A stretch of 64,000 bases of DNA from an uncultured Poribacteria bacterium. Its GTDB lineage: Bacteria > Poribacteria > WGA-4E > WGA-3G. The stretch is taken from positions 4,444,481-4,508,480 of the forward strand of contig OY282383.1 in NCBI GenBank assembly GCA_958295855.1. The letters run 5' to 3'. Of the stretch, positions 33,459 through 43,727 are shown one piece after another. The position numbers and the translations under genes were made by a program. Every line of letters starts with the position of its first letter. Position 1 is the first letter of the stretch. The notes beneath the pieces were generated by a model. The model was not told the DNA's origin, made no database searches, and saw nothing but the letters and a program-made list of their open reading frames with translations.

Positions 33459-36400
33459 CTAACGCAGCCTCATCATTTTGAGTATTTGGGTGATGTCTTT
33501 TTCACCTGTGCGTTTGATGTGAATTTTCGCATAGTAAACGCCATTTGCTACCTCTATGCCATCTGCATCGGTGCCATCCCACTCAACCATCAGGAAGCCA
33601 GCGGTTGCGTCCGTGGACAACTCTCGGATGAGGCGGCCGCTGAGGGTGTAAATTTTGATTGCGAGGGAGTCTGCTGGTGCAGTCAATTCGCAGGTGAGCA
33701 TAGTTTTGCGCGTAAATGGATTCGGATAGTTCAGGAAGGACAAGAGTTGCAGGCTCCCGTGAACCCGAAACGTCATGTGCTTTGTGGCACTGTTTCCGTG
33801 CACGTCGCTTGCAGTGAGGCGCAGTTCATATTCTCGCGGTGCGAGTTCTGGCGAGGGATATGTCAAAACCAGCTGCTTTGAACCTGCGTGATGCGTCACC
33901 TGATATGCTTCATCGTCTATTGTACCATAATCCCCTGACGGGCCGCCGAGTTCTAACACGAGGGGGCGAGTGATGTAATCCAGCCCGCTGTCGTCGGTGA
34001 GGGTTGCCTGGATGAGGGGCGCAGCATCTGTGGCATCGCCTGGGACGAAGTGTTGCTGGGCACCGATTGTCAGCTGGATGTCAGGCGGCACGGTATCGTC
34101 TGTGTGCAAGAGTGTGACAGGGCCGAGGCGGCTTGTTGTGGCCCGATATGTGCCGACGGTGCGGGTTTGAAACCGAAATCTATCGCCGGCTGCAAAGGGG
34201 CGTTCGCCTTGTGTGAGTTGCACATCCAATCCATAGGGCGGATAAAAGAATTGTATGTTACCCTGCTTTGCGCCAATTTTTCCAAGGTGGGGGCTTCCCT
34301 CTGTGTTGAGCAAAACGCCTGTCTTCTCGCCCTCTACCTGAAATTCGGTATCTGTCACAAACAGGATAACCCACCGGTCTGCTGGCATGGGGGAAGCATC
34401 CCTCAGGGCAACGTAACTCACTGTCCCTGTGCCTTGGTTGCTTGCCCTGAAAGCGGATGCGTACCACCTTTGATTTCCCCCTGGCGTATTCAGATTGCTC
34501 TCATCCCCGGGGGTATTGTCGAGGCGGGTGATTCGGAATGTCCACATATCTCCAAAGGTGAAGGGTTTTGCTGGCAAGTTATCCCGGTTATCGTCCATTT
34601 GAAAGTGAAGGGCGAGGCCGTCGGTAAAGTTGGGGACATCTGGACTAAAGTTTGTCAGGTGCCGTTCTGGCGCGATGAGCTCCAATTCAGGCACAAGACC
34701 GGCTTCTACGGTGGGCAGGAGGTACAGGCGATAGGTTCGGGGGCCGGTAAAAAGTAGCACCCATTTGCCGGTCTGCGCGCCATCGGGATGGATGCGCACA
34801 TCGCGAAGTGTGCCTGTGCCCGCATTGTCGTCAGAGATGCCTGTCACCTGCACGCGTTCCAGTAGGTTTCCCGCTGCATCTGTCAACGCAAGCGATGCAA
34901 GCCGGGTCCAGTTGCCCAACGCCTCACTCCATAAGTAGATGCCGGTGCTGGCAGCCGTCGCAGCAATTGCGCTGTCAACAGTAGCAGATATTTCTTGAGG
35001 TCCCTCGCCGGCTTCCGCTGCGCCTTCCTCTTGTCCGAGGAGTTCACCGATTAATTGCTGGCGGCGTGCGACAGCGTCGACATTTAACTCTATCGTCACG
35101 GGAGTTTTTGTCTCGTTGTTCGTTTGAGGCTCCCCGGGGGCTGCAGGATTTGCAAGAAGGATGTCGTAGCCGAGTGCGCTGCCGGGAAATGGCACGAGTT
35201 CATAGTTGTCAGTTTTTCTTGAGAGCTGATTACGGATTGCATCTCGTTGGAGCGGTTGGATTGTTAGGACTGTCGGTGTCTCTAGGGTGTTTGGTGGGGC
35301 GGTGATGACACAGTTAGAATCCAAACTGACTATCTGATTGGGCATTGGGCCTACCAAACGGCTGTTTACTTTGATGCGTCGGTAGCCGATATTATCTTCC
35401 TCGTCATTTTCAAGCACGTCACCTGGGCGTTCGGATGCATCCCTGATGGCATCCACATAGACAAATATGTCGTGAACGCCGAGTGGCAATGCCCCTTCCG
35501 CTAATTTTAAAGTTGCCTGTGCAATGGGATGCGTATTGAGCGGGTCGTTTTCATAAGGTTGCGGCGATGCGGTTCGGACAGGCACTCCGTCGGCGCCTGT
35601 CGCTGTGGACTGGATAAAGGGGGTGTGTTGCACCCAGTCGGTCGGCGCAATGCGGGTTGTGCCGAGAAGGTTGGCTTGGCTATCTACAAGCCTATCATCG
35701 TCAGTATCGGGATTGCCGAGAAAGAAGGCAACTTCCACAGGGAAACCTGTTATCTCACCGCCTTGCCATTGGACATCCGCGGTGAGGTTCAGGGTAATAC
35801 CCTGCTTTGCAGGGTGATAGCCATAGGCTATGACATCCTCTCGCTCGGCGCGTACGACAGAGAGATTCGGATACGTGTAGGGATAATATCGGTATATTTC
35901 ACTAGTGACAGTATTTTCATCCGTATCCGTCACCTGAATGTCGTAGCGTATAGCCGAACCGTCGGTTGGTGCCGTTAAGGGCTCTGGTATTGTCCACCAT
36001 CCGGCTTCTTTTTCAGCTTCTTTTTCAGCAGGAATGAGCCGAACCGTCTCCCATTGGCGGGTTTCAGGGTTGCGCCAAGAGAGTATCACTGCGGCGAGGT
36101 GTTCTTTCTCATCGGAGACTTGAACGGAGATACGAAACTTGTCAGCGTCTTCGCCCGCCTCGCTAACTAATTCGGGGCGAACGGCGAGGATCTTCGGCAC
36201 GTTGACGGTAAATCCATCGCCACCGACAGCAATTGTTGTGGCGTTTTCAGCATAGTATTCGACGTGGGCATCACCTGCGGCGATGTTTTGGGGGACGGTG
36301 AGGCTGACAGCAGGGTATTCGCCCCCTTTGACCGCCAGGGTTTTGGTGACAATCACATCGCCTGTGTAGTATTCCACGGGGCCATTAACGCCCTGCCCTG

Positions 36401-39400
36401 TTGCGGTTTTGCCGGGGAAGACGGCTTTGACGGTGAGATTTCCGTCAAAAGTGGTATTGCGGACAAGGCGTTCGAGACGGTTTTGTGCATCATAATGCTG
36501 ACTATAAATTTCACCTGATGCGATACGCAGGGTGTCACCTGGTGCGACTGTTTTCGTCTGAATTGCTGGGCGGATTTCATGGGTGGCGATGGCGATTTGC
36601 AAAGCGGGATCGCCGAAGAGTGTATATTCCATCATGACATCTATCTGGCCTGTGCCTTCGGTTATCAGCAGTTCTACTTTTGAATCAAAGCTCAAGGGCC
36701 CGAGTTGGCGTATGTTGCGTTTAAAGAGCATGTCGAAGATGATGCGGTTGAGCGCGTCGTTTCCGCTGGCATAGGTGAGGCGCGTAGCACTCAACATTCC
36801 GATGATGCCACCTTTCTCTTTGCGTAACAATTTCTCTGCCATGCTCGGTTCGCCCGGCTTATCAAAATAGCCGTTGTAACATGAGAGGACAAGCATGAAG
36901 GGGATTTTGGGGGTTTCGTCAACCCGGTCAATCGCGGAGTTATCAAAGATATCCTCGTGTGCCCAGACAACTCTGCCGCCGTGCCCGGCATATTGTGCGA
37001 GGACTGCGCCTTCGTTGAGTGCTTCAATAATTCTGGCCTTTGCGATGTGCTTAGGCAATCGCTGGGCATATTTCTCGGGTTGGGCTTCCCACTCGTCAAT
37101 GATGTCTTCGAGAAAAATCTCAACAGTTTCATAGCCCAAGCGAGTATGGTCCTTTGCAATCTCATCAAGACTCTTTTTGAAGATAAAATCGCCGGAGTTG
37201 CTGATTTCGTCATCTGCAACCGAGATAATCTTTCTGCGCCAGTCTCCGCTGGGCTGTTGCTGTTCGTAGGCGATGATTTTATCAACGATTGCGTCGGCTT
37301 CGCGGGTAGTTTCGGCACTGAGTCTGCCAATATAAAAATCGGTAAATTCATCATGGCCGGAGACGGTTGCATACCAGTGGTCGGATGCAGTCCGGCCAAA
37401 AGAGTCGGTATGAATATAGTGGGTTGGTATGTAGCCGTCGGTTTCAGGTGGTACGGGATGGAGTGTTTTATCAATACCGCGAAAATCAAAGGTGCCATCG
37501 CCGAATAACACGCAGTATGTGAGTGCTGGGGGTGCCCAGTGTTCATAAGCATGGGTGAGAAAGGCTTTGATGGCTTTCGGCTGGACACTTCCGTCGCCGA
37601 ATGTGTTGTAAATATCGTCGGTAGTCACGACTTTTGTGCGGTATCCTCCGCCAGTGGGTGTTTTGCGCCATGCTGCCAACCTGTCAGCATCGGTACGGAA
37701 TTTGGGGTGGGTGACGATGACGTAATCGGCACCGTGCAGAGTCGTGGTTAACTCACTCGGTGGTACGATGTCTACGCGTGTAGGGCGCCGTAATGCGCTA
37801 TCAGAGACGGCGATAAACTGGGCTTTCCGGTCTGCGACTTGAAAAATGGCATTGAAGGCTTTTTTGGGGGGTGTGTCGGGAGCATTCTGGGCGTTTATGA
37901 TTTTTTTCCACCGTGCAAGCATCTCACCGCGGACGGGTGTTTCTTCAATTGCGATGCCTTGCATGCGGGCTGTGAGGTGTGTTCCATCAGTTTCAAAAAT
38001 ATGGATATTGGCATCTCGGAAGGCTTCAATCTTGTATTGTAATTTGCGGGGGTGCGTGGATGTGCGTTCTGGGGCAGCTGTGGCAAACCACAATTCGTCT
38101 CGGACAGCGCGGAACAGGCGTGTGTAAACAACCGAAAACCTATTCAGGTAGACGTGATACGGATAGCGCGTCGTATCCTCCTCAAACGTATCATCGACGC
38201 GGGCTAAAGACAAGACGTTGACTTCTCCGGAAGCGATGTCTTTAAATGTATCGGAGGAGCGCACGGCGCGTGCCACCGTGAGAGTGTCTTGCTGTTGCCA
38301 TTTCGCCACGTCAATTCGCACGCCGTTGATGGCGACTAAGATTTCATGCGGTACGGGTGTCCCGCCCTGCAAATCAACGGAGATGTGCGGTGCATCGAAG
38401 CTTTTTGCGATATCGTAAAGCGGGAAGTCGAGGCGCATTTCGTCGACATCGCTCCTGTTCTTGATGCCATCCCAATACCAGAAGTCTAAGGCATCAAACC
38501 ACCCGTGCTTATCCCCCGGTGACACCGTCTCATGTGGGACAAATTCAAGGTTGCTGGTGAGATAATCTTCTTCAAAGGTCAGTTCGGAACGAAAGGTGGG
38601 CACTTGGGTGGCGGTTGCATCTCCGGGGCTGGCGATGCGCTGCGGCACGCGCGCGGGTATCTGGTTTGCGTTGTTCTGCACGGTGAGCCAATAGACATTC
38701 CAAGGGGTGTATGGATTTTGGGTTTTGTGAAGGAGACTACCCTGCTTTGCAGGGTTATATCCTGTAGCGAGGAAGAAGATGGCATCTTGTTTGTCAAAGC
38801 TGCCGTCGGCTGCGCCGCTGATGTAAATGGGTTGCTCTTTTTGTCCTTGCCACAGGCGGAGTGCATGAGGGTTTGTGCCAAGGAGTGTGATGCCCCAGTC
38901 GCGTTGGAGGTGCTCTGCGGTGATGGCGTAGACTCCGGTGTCTTCCACGAAGATTTTGTAGCGGGTTGTATTTGGCTCGTTGGGGGTGAGGGCGGGTGCT
39001 GCGGGGACTCGCTGCTGTGGCATCTTGGGGGTACGGAAGTGTACTGCCTGTTGGGCGTTGAGGAGGTGCTGTGAGAAGACACGCTCAAAAGTGTCGGAGT
39101 CTTGCACCGGTTCCCGGCGGTAGGAGGTTCCCAGGGCCGCATTCGGATACCGGAAGCGGATGTGGACGCTGAGGGATGTATGGGTGCGCAACTGGCGTGT
39201 ATGCGGCAGATACTGGACGGGGTATAGTGCTAAGACGACGACGCGTTGGCTGCGAATAGTCCCTTGACGAATGATGCGCGCGAGCGGCTTTCCAGGATAG
39301 GGCTGGCGTGCCTGATATGCACCCCCCTTTTCCTCCCAGCGGCGTTCTGCACTTGGCACTTCGGGGTTAACTAACCCCGATTTGTTATTGGTATGAAACC

Positions 39401-39821
39401 CCTGCAAAGCAGGGGATTCTACCATCCAACGCGTGTGTGGCACAGGCACGAGGCGTACCCCTGCACGCGTGTGCACTTCTCCCGCCCTGACATCCACGCC
39501 ATCCACTTCCGCTGTCGCTGGGATGCCTAGCATGACGCGCGTGACAGGCACTCTGGGGTTGCCCGGTTCCGCTGTGAAACCACAATCGGCGTAACGGACG
39601 CTTTGATACGATTTCCCATTCGGCAACCCGTTTACATCGGAGATTTCCAACGCGGGCAAACGAAACTGGATGTTTATACCTTCCGCTGACGTGACTTGTT
39701 GGATAGAAGTGTGCTCTTGGCCGCGTGCATCGAGATGCAAAGCACTGCATAAGCCGAAAAGGAGTATTAGGATTCCTTTATGAAAATTCGAGGGTTTTTC
39801 AGAACGAGTCAGGTTTTTCAT
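33459..39821 (-). CDS. Giant gingipain-type (C25) peptidase, PorU-like, with C-terminal sorting domain
   Basis: A 2120-residue exported protein. It has an N-terminal signal segment, a gingipain-type propeptide region, and a C25 peptidase domain with catalytic His947 (YAGHGGRVVW) and Cys981 (LVLSCYNGYF). The 34-residue spacing is close to that of gingipains. Long beta-rich repeats follow, and a FlgD-like domain ends the protein (NYPNPFTRKT...NGVYYAKI), as in type IX cargo. It is nearly twice the usual PorU length. Palindromic elements lie inside the gene at 35793-35822, 38737-38762 and 39390-39424, encoding GYHPAKQG, GYNPAKQG and SPALQGFHT. PorU-type sortase is likely, but it could be a cargo protease. 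Confidence 0.85.
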   Translation of the reverse strand: MKNLTRSEKPSNFHKGILILLFGLCSALHLDARGQEHTSIQQVTSAEGINIQFRLPALEISDVNGLPNGKSYQSVRYADCGFTAEPGNPRVPVTRVMLGIPATAEVDGVDVRAGEVHTRAGVRLVPVPHTRWMVESPALQGFHTNNKSGLVNPEVPSAERRWEEKGGAYQARQPYPGKPLARIIRQGTIRSQRVVVLALYPVQYLPHTRQLRTHTSLSVHIRFRYPNAALGTSYRREPVQDSDTFERVFSQHLLNAQQAVHFRTPKMPQQRVPAAPALTPNEPNTTRYKIFVEDTGVYAITAEHLQRDWGITLLGTNPHALRLWQGQKEQPIYISGAADGSFDKQDAIFFLATGYNPAKQGSLLHKTQNPYTPWNVYWLTVQNNANQIPARVPQRIASPGDATATQVPTFRSELTFEEDYLTSNLEFVPHETVSPGDKHGWFDALDFWYWDGIKNRSDVDEMRLDFPLYDIAKSFDAPHISVDLQGGTPVPHEILVAINGVRIDVAKWQQQDTLTVARAVRSSDTFKDIASGEVNVLSLARVDDTFEEDTTRYPYHVYLNRFSVVYTRLFRAVRDELWFATAAPERTSTHPRKLQYKIEAFRDANIHIFETDGTHLTARMQGIAIEETPVRGEMLARWKKIINAQNAPDTPPKKAFNAIFQVADRKAQFIAVSDSALRRPTRVDIVPPSELTTTLHGADYVIVTHPKFRTDADRLAAWRKTPTGGGYRTKVVTTDDIYNTFGDGSVQPKAIKAFLTHAYEHWAPPALTYCVLFGDGTFDFRGIDKTLHPVPPETDGYIPTHYIHTDSFGRTASDHWYATVSGHDEFTDFYIGRLSAETTREADAIVDKIIAYEQQQPSGDWRRKIISVADDEISNSGDFIFKKSLDEIAKDHTRLGYETVEIFLEDIIDEWEAQPEKYAQRLPKHIAKARIIEALNEGAVLAQYAGHGGRVVWAHEDIFDNSAIDRVDETPKIPFMLVLSCYNGYFDKPGEPSMAEKLLRKEKGGIIGMLSATRLTYASGNDALNRIIFDMLFKRNIRQLGPLSFDSKVELLITEGTGQIDVMMEYTLFGDPALQIAIATHEIRPAIQTKTVAPGDTLRIASGEIYSQHYDAQNRLERLVRNTTFDGNLTVKAVFPGKTATGQGVNGPVEYYTGDVIVTKTLAVKGGEYPAVSLTVPQNIAAGDAHVEYYAENATTIAVGGDGFTVNVPKILAVRPELVSEAGEDADKFRISVQVSDEKEHLAAVILSWRNPETRQWETVRLIPAEKEAEKEAGWWTIPEPLTAPTDGSAIRYDIQVTDTDENTVTSEIYRYYPYTYPNLSVVRAEREDVIAYGYHPAKQGITLNLTADVQWQGGEITGFPVEVAFFLGNPDTDDDRLVDSQANLLGTTRIAPTDWVQHTPFIQSTATGADGVPVRTASPQPYENDPLNTHPIAQATLKLAEGALPLGVHDIFVYVDAIRDASERPGDVLENDEEDNIGYRRIKVNSRLVGPMPNQIVSLDSNCVITAPPNTLETPTVLTIQPLQRDAIRNQLSRKTDNYELVPFPGSALGYDILLANPAAPGEPQTNNETKTPVTIELNVDAVARRQQLIGELLGQEEGAAEAGEGPQEISATVDSAIAATAASTGIYLWSEALGNWTRLASLALTDAAGNLLERVQVTGISDDNAGTGTLRDVRIHPDGAQTGKWVLLFTGPRTYRLYLLPTVEAGLVPELELIAPERHLTNFSPDVPNFTDGLALHFQMDDNRDNLPAKPFTFGDMWTFRITRLDNTPGDESNLNTPGGNQRWYASAFRASNQGTGTVSYVALRDASPMPADRWVILFVTDTEFQVEGEKTGVLLNTEGSPHLGKIGAKQGNIQFFYPPYGLDVQLTQGERPFAAGDRFRFQTRTVGTYRATTSRLGPVTLLHTDDTVPPDIQLTIGAQQHFVPGDATDAAPLIQATLTDDSGLDYITRPLVLELGGPSGDYGTIDDEAYQVTHHAGSKQLVLTYPSPELAPREYELRLTASDVHGNSATKHMTFRVHGSLQLLSFLNYPNPFTRKTMLTCELTAPADSLAIKIYTLSGRLIRELSTDATAGFLMVEWDGTDADGIEVANGVYYAKIHIKRTGEKDITQILKMMRLR

Positions 39822-39834
39822 AACTATTATTCGT

Positions 39835-40815
39835 TTAATCTACGCGCAAAAGAATCTTACCAAAATTGCGATTCGCTTCCATATATTCGTGCGCTTGACG
39901 TGCCCGTGCCAAAGGGAAGACAGTATCAATAACAGGTCGGAGCGTGCCAGCTTTTAGCTCTGGCAACCACCGTGCCATAAAACGCTCGGTGATAGCGATT
40001 TTCTCCTCAAGCGATTGGGGGCGCATGACAGAACCGATAATCATGAGGCGGTTACGCATCACTGTGTTGAGGCTAATTTCTGTCGTTGCGCCGCCCATCA
40101 ACCCAACCTGTAAGAGGCGGCCTTTGGTTTTGAGAATGGACAGGTTCCGCGCAAGATAGGGCGCACCGATAAAGTCTAAAACGACATCAACACCTTGCCC
40201 CTCTGTCAACCGTTGGATTTCAGCAACGAAGTCGGCGGTTTTGTAGTTGATGCCCGCGACTGCGCCGAGTGCCACGCAATTGTCAATTTTCTTCGGTGTT
40301 CCCGCAGTGACAAAAACACACGCGCCGGCATGATGTGCCATCTGAATTCCAGCACTGCCGACACCACTACCACCGGCATGAATGAGAATTGTCTCCCCTG
40401 CTGCCACTCCGCCCAACGTGAAGATATTCTCAGACGCAGTAAAAAAAACTTCAGGGACAGCCGCAGCCTGCTCAAAACTCCATTCGTCAGGAATCGGCAT
40501 CGCCATGCGGTAATCAATGACAGCTTGTTCAGCGTAGCCGCCACCGCCGACAAGCCCGAAGACCTTGTCACCCTTCGCAACCCCTTCTACGGCATCCCCA
40601 ATCGCGGAGACGATGCCAGCAATTTCTAAACCCAGTATTTCGGATTCACCAGGGGGTGGCGGATAGCCGCCTCTCCGTTGAATCAGGTCTGCTCGATTTA
40701 AAGCTGTCGCTTTGACATCTACTAAGAGCTGCGTCCTTGTTGGCTTGGGAGATGGCACTTCCCCTAATTGCAGGACATCCGGGGCACCATCGCCTGTTCT
40801 GATAATTGCTTTCAT
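39835..40815 (-). CDS. NAD(P)H:quinone oxidoreductase, PIG3-like (zinc-independent MDR family)
   Basis: A 326-residue medium-chain reductase. The GroES-like N-terminal half has NRADLIQRRGGYPPPPG. The Rossmann half has the NADP-binding motif HAGGSGVGSAGIQMA at about residues 145-160. Zinc ligands of alcohol dehydrogenases are absent, as in quinone oxidoreductases. It ends 13 bp upstream of the C25 gene start on the same strand. This may be a shared transcript, but no functional link is evident. Confidence 0.9.
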   Translation of the reverse strand: MKAIIRTGDGAPDVLQLGEVPSPKPTRTQLLVDVKATALNRADLIQRRGGYPPPPGESEILGLEIAGIVSAIGDAVEGVAKGDKVFGLVGGGGYAEQAVIDYRMAMPIPDEWSFEQAAAVPEVFFTASENIFTLGGVAAGETILIHAGGSGVGSAGIQMAHHAGACVFVTAGTPKKIDNCVALGAVAGINYKTADFVAEIQRLTEGQGVDVVLDFIGAPYLARNLSILKTKGRLLQVGLMGGATTEISLNTVMRNRLMIIGSVMRPQSLEEKIAITERFMARWLPELKAGTLRPVIDTVFPLARARQAHEYMEANRNFGKILLRVD

Positions 40816-41212
40816 TGTTTTTTCTGCTTTCTTTGCCCGTGAGTGCCAATTTTCGTAACGGGCGCAGTAACTTTGAATGTTTCAACGACACGCTCTCAAT
40901 TTTAACACATTTGGAAAGGTTATGCCAAGTTTTTCGACATGCCTTGCAGTGTAGAAAGTGGGACTATAGGACTACAACACAAAATATCATCGGAGACTTT
41001 CGCGGGATTGCCTGATAATGTTAACTTTGTTGCAACTCACACCGCTTTTCTTTAAAAAAAAAGTAGGCACAAGGCCTACCCCCTACAAAAAAAGAATTTA
41101 ATCGCAAGATACCGAAAAGATTGAACCGCAAGGCACCCCCAAAATCCGCAAAAATCTCTACAACTTTTCAGGATTCTGAACGTCTAAAGGAACAAATAGA
41201 AAGGAGCATGTT
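40816..41212. other. Intergenic region with one dispersed hairpin
   Basis: No gene is seen. It holds a GTAGGCACAAGGCCTACCCC hairpin near 41063-41086, between an A run and A-rich DNA, and the ribosome site (AAAGGAG) of the next gene. A run of A residues at 41054-41062 flanks the hairpin. Confidence 0.55.
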
Positions 41213-41683
41213 ATGCCAAAAAGCACCATGAAGAAGTCAACATCTCGCCGATTCAACCCGGTGAAATCAAAATTGGTATCCCTACAAGAGTGTTTAGAAC
41301 AACTACGTGACGGGCTACCTGCCAGCAAAACAGAATACATCGAGGCAGAACGCCTGACGCATTCTTATGTTAAAAACTGTTTTCTGATGATTGTCCAACG
41401 CGCCGTGGACATCAATAACGTCATCATCGAATTTAGCGGACAGACTCTGCCGTCCCAAAAATATCACAGTTTTCGCATGATACAACAGAACGGAGCGATT
41501 GATAAGGAGACTCTCGCTTTCTTCCAGATGGCTTTAGACTGCTATCAAAAAATAGCGAACCCCTATGAAGAACTCCCCCCATCGGAATTGTACGATGTTT
41601 CTCGGATGCTTTTGAAGCAAGGTGAAGCTTATGCATCTCAGATCAGCCGTTTTTTTACAGACACGCAGAGGGAACCGGCATAA
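41213..41683 (+). CDS. Hypothetical protein with HepT-like (DUF86-like) features
   Basis: A 156-residue all-helical protein. Its pattern (ERLTHSYVKNCFLMIVQRAVDINNVII) resembles the helical bundle of HepT/DUF86 proteins, the ribonuclease half of HepT-MntA toxin systems. The catalytic R-x4-6-H motif of that family is not present where expected (CYQKIANPYEEL). No MntA-type nucleotidyltransferase is next to it. It stands alone between repeat-rich regions. The assignment is tentative; it may be an inactive or solitary relative. Confidence 0.55.
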   Translation: MPKSTMKKSTSRRFNPVKSKLVSLQECLEQLRDGLPASKTEYIEAERLTHSYVKNCFLMIVQRAVDINNVIIEFSGQTLPSQKYHSFRMIQQNGAIDKETLAFFQMALDCYQKIANPYEELPPSELYDVSRMLLKQGEAYASQISRFFTDTQREPA

Positions 41684-42214
41684 GAATCCACAAACTCTTG
41701 CTATGTCCACCTTTATCTGGGAGGCGTGGTTATTCGCAAAAAAGAGGTGTGATAGCATTCGGCAAAAAGCCTACTCACCATCACACCTCGGGTTGTATCT
41801 GCGGATTTTTTTCTGAATCGCGGATTTACGCGGATGACGCAGATAAACGCGGATTTTGGGGGCCCTCTCCATTCAACATTTTCGGTACCTTGCTATTCCT
41901 TTCTTTGTAGGGGTAGGCCTTGTGCCTACCCTATGTTCAATGTAGGGGTAGGCCTTGTGCCTACCCTATGTTCTTGGAGCCAGACGCGCCAGGCCCCTAC
42001 CCGCAGGGAATTCAGACGCACCGCACCTTCCCAAAGATGCAGAACTGCCAGACACCCAAAATCCGCGTCATTCCGCGCAATCCGCGATAATCCGTGATTC
42101 AGACGAGCACACGCAACGCACCCCCACCGGCGATTGCCCGCGCGTAGGGCACAGGGGCAGCTACGGCACACGGAGTGTGCCTGCTACCTTGTGCCGGCCC
42201 GCAGGCATAAAAAC
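41684..42214. repeat. Repeat block 1, duplicated at 46888-47255
   Basis: No gene. From about 41815 to 42214 the sequence matches 46888-47255 closely, starting GAATCGCGGATTTACGCGG. It includes one extra copy of a GTAGGGGTAGGCCTTGTGCC hairpin, absent from the other block. The block ends with a GGCACACGGAGTGTGCC hairpin and a stretch joining the 3' end of the FGE-like gene. The two blocks lie at equivalent positions behind two FGE-like genes, so each gene end was copied together with its 3' flank. Confidence 0.85.
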
Positions 42215-43678
42215 TTAAGGGGTTACCGCCCTCACGCAGCGGAACCCGTAGCTGAGGAACGTGCCTGTCGGCAAAGGCCTGCCGCGGAAGGCGACGCGTA
42301 CGCCCTGCGCGAGATCGAACCAAGAGCCACCCCGCAACACGCGCGAACTTTTAACGTTTATGAAATCTGATGTTACTAAATCCAGATTCGATAACGTCTT
42401 CACATCACTTAGCGGATTACGACGAGGAGATGAAAAATAGAAGTCGCCATCATACGCATCAAGACACCACTCCCAAACGTTACCTGCCATGTCATACAAA
42501 CCATAATCGTTCGCCGCATAACTCCCTACAACGGTGGTATCTCCAACATGACTATTATAGTTCGCATTCACGCTTGAGATGGTATTCCCCCACGGATACT
42601 TCAAACCCGCATGGCCCCCACGCGCAGCACGCTCCCATTCCGCCTCCGTCGGCAAACGCTTCCCCGCCCACGCCGCATAAGCCATCGCACCATACCAAGA
42701 AACATACGTCACAGGATGGTGCGCTTTACCTGCCGGATAGTTATTACCGCTCCAATGGTCAAGGTAGTTGCCATTGTGGAGGGAACGTGGAATCCGGTCC
42801 TTTTGCCACTGTGGATTTGCTAACACAAACTGCTTGTAATCCAGATTGGTTACCTCGTGTTTGTCCATGTAGAACGCATCCACATAGACGGTGTGGATGG
42901 GCTGTTCATTAACCTCCGCATCTTCATCATCGCTCCCCATCTCAAATTCACCGGCGGGAATCAGCACCATGCCCTCGGGCGGAGGCGGTGGAGGTGGTGT
43001 GTCACCGCAAGCAGTCCCGAGTGCATTGGCGACCAGGGTTATATCTGCTACGTTGACGACACCATCGCCATTCACATCCGCAGAATTGGCACCACGCACA
43101 CCGAAACTCGCCGCTACCAACGCTATATCCGAGGCATCCACGACACAATCGCCGTTCACATCCCCAGGCAGCTCCGGCGGCGTGACCGAGCCGCTGACAT
43201 GCACCCACCTGGAGGTCACGGTGAGCCGCGCGCCATTCGCATATTTCAGGAAACCGTCTTCTTGCACCAAGTCACCGCGCGCCCTGTTTGTATACGTCAG
43301 TTGCGCCGTCGTCACTGCAGCGTTCAGTTTACCGGACACCAACGTAAACGCTTGACGCGGATGAATCCAAAAAGCAAACGTCTCTGTGGCACTTTGCGGT
43401 TTCATCGCCTCACCAGATTGCGAGATGCGGAAATAGATGCTATTACCCGCCCACGCGTAAAACGAACGTTGCTGCCCCGGAGAAACACGGTAGTACCCTA
43501 TCGTCCGATAACCCCGCGGAATACTCCCTTTCGCACCACGCCAAGTTGAATAGATTACATACACATTTTCTGTCGTCTGGTTCTCGACGGTATTCGCCTG
43601 CCAAGCGGCCACGGCCACATCTGTCAGTAGCAACGTCAGCAGGACAAAAACGGAGAACATCAGTGTTATTTTTCGCAT
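42215..43678 (-). CDS. Dockerin- and FGE-like (CLec-fold) secreted protein with variable C-terminal block, copy 1
   Basis: A 487-residue exported protein; the start at MRKITLMFSVF has an AAAGGAG site. Signal peptide 1-24; an unrecognised beta-rich domain (about 25-165); a dockerin type I domain with two calcium loops (DVNGDCVVDASDI 173-185 and DVNGDGVVNVADI 201-213); a proline linker; then an FGE/SUMF1 domain from MVLIPAGEFEMGS (237) to the end. FGE catalytic cysteines are not evident in the RGGSW region, so it is likely a binding protein. Residues 454-477 form the variable block described separately. It is a paralog of 44058-45557. Confidence 0.85.
   Translation of the reverse strand: MRKITLMFSVFVLLTLLLTDVAVAAWQANTVENQTTENVYVIYSTWRGAKGSIPRGYRTIGYYRVSPGQQRSFYAWAGNSIYFRISQSGEAMKPQSATETFAFWIHPRQAFTLVSGKLNAAVTTAQLTYTNRARGDLVQEDGFLKYANGARLTVTSRWVHVSGSVTPPELPGDVNGDCVVDASDIALVAASFGVRGANSADVNGDGVVNVADITLVANALGTACGDTPPPPPPPEGMVLIPAGEFEMGSDDEDAEVNEQPIHTVYVDAFYMDKHEVTNLDYKQFVLANPQWQKDRIPRSLHNGNYLDHWSGNNYPAGKAHHPVTYVSWYGAMAYAAWAGKRLPTEAEWERAARGGHAGLKYPWGNTISSVNANYNSHVGDTTVVGSYAANDYGLYDMAGNVWEWCLDAYDGDFYFSSPRRNPLSDVKTLSNLDLVTSDFINVKSSRVLRGGSWFDLAQGVRVAFRGRPLPTGTFLSYGFRCVRAVTP
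42248..42319 (-). other. Candidate DGR variable region, FGE copy 1
   Basis: These are 24 codons between RGGSW and GFRCVRAVTP. Compared with the same block at 44091-44162 there are 26 base differences: 11 at codon position 1, 12 at position 2 and 3 at position 3. Many codons end in C with free first and second bases, as expected if template AAC codons were mutated at adenines. The flanking bases on both sides are nearly or fully identical between the copies. Confidence 0.6.
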
Positions 43679-43727
43679 AAATGACTCCTTTGCTATGAAT
43701 CGAGGACACAACTCCCCTCCCTCCTGC

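Noticed and set aside
34050..34757. A 235-codon plus-strand frame inside the C25 peptidase gene
   Set aside because: It is cysteine-rich and of odd composition, matches no family I know, and is antisense to a clearly conserved reading frame.
41940..42110. Candidate DGR template repeat next to FGE copy 1
   Set aside because: It contains TTCTTGGAGCCAGACGCGCC, which resembles the start of the variable block. The rest does not align, and the conserved GGGTTCCGCTGCGTGAGG end is missing.
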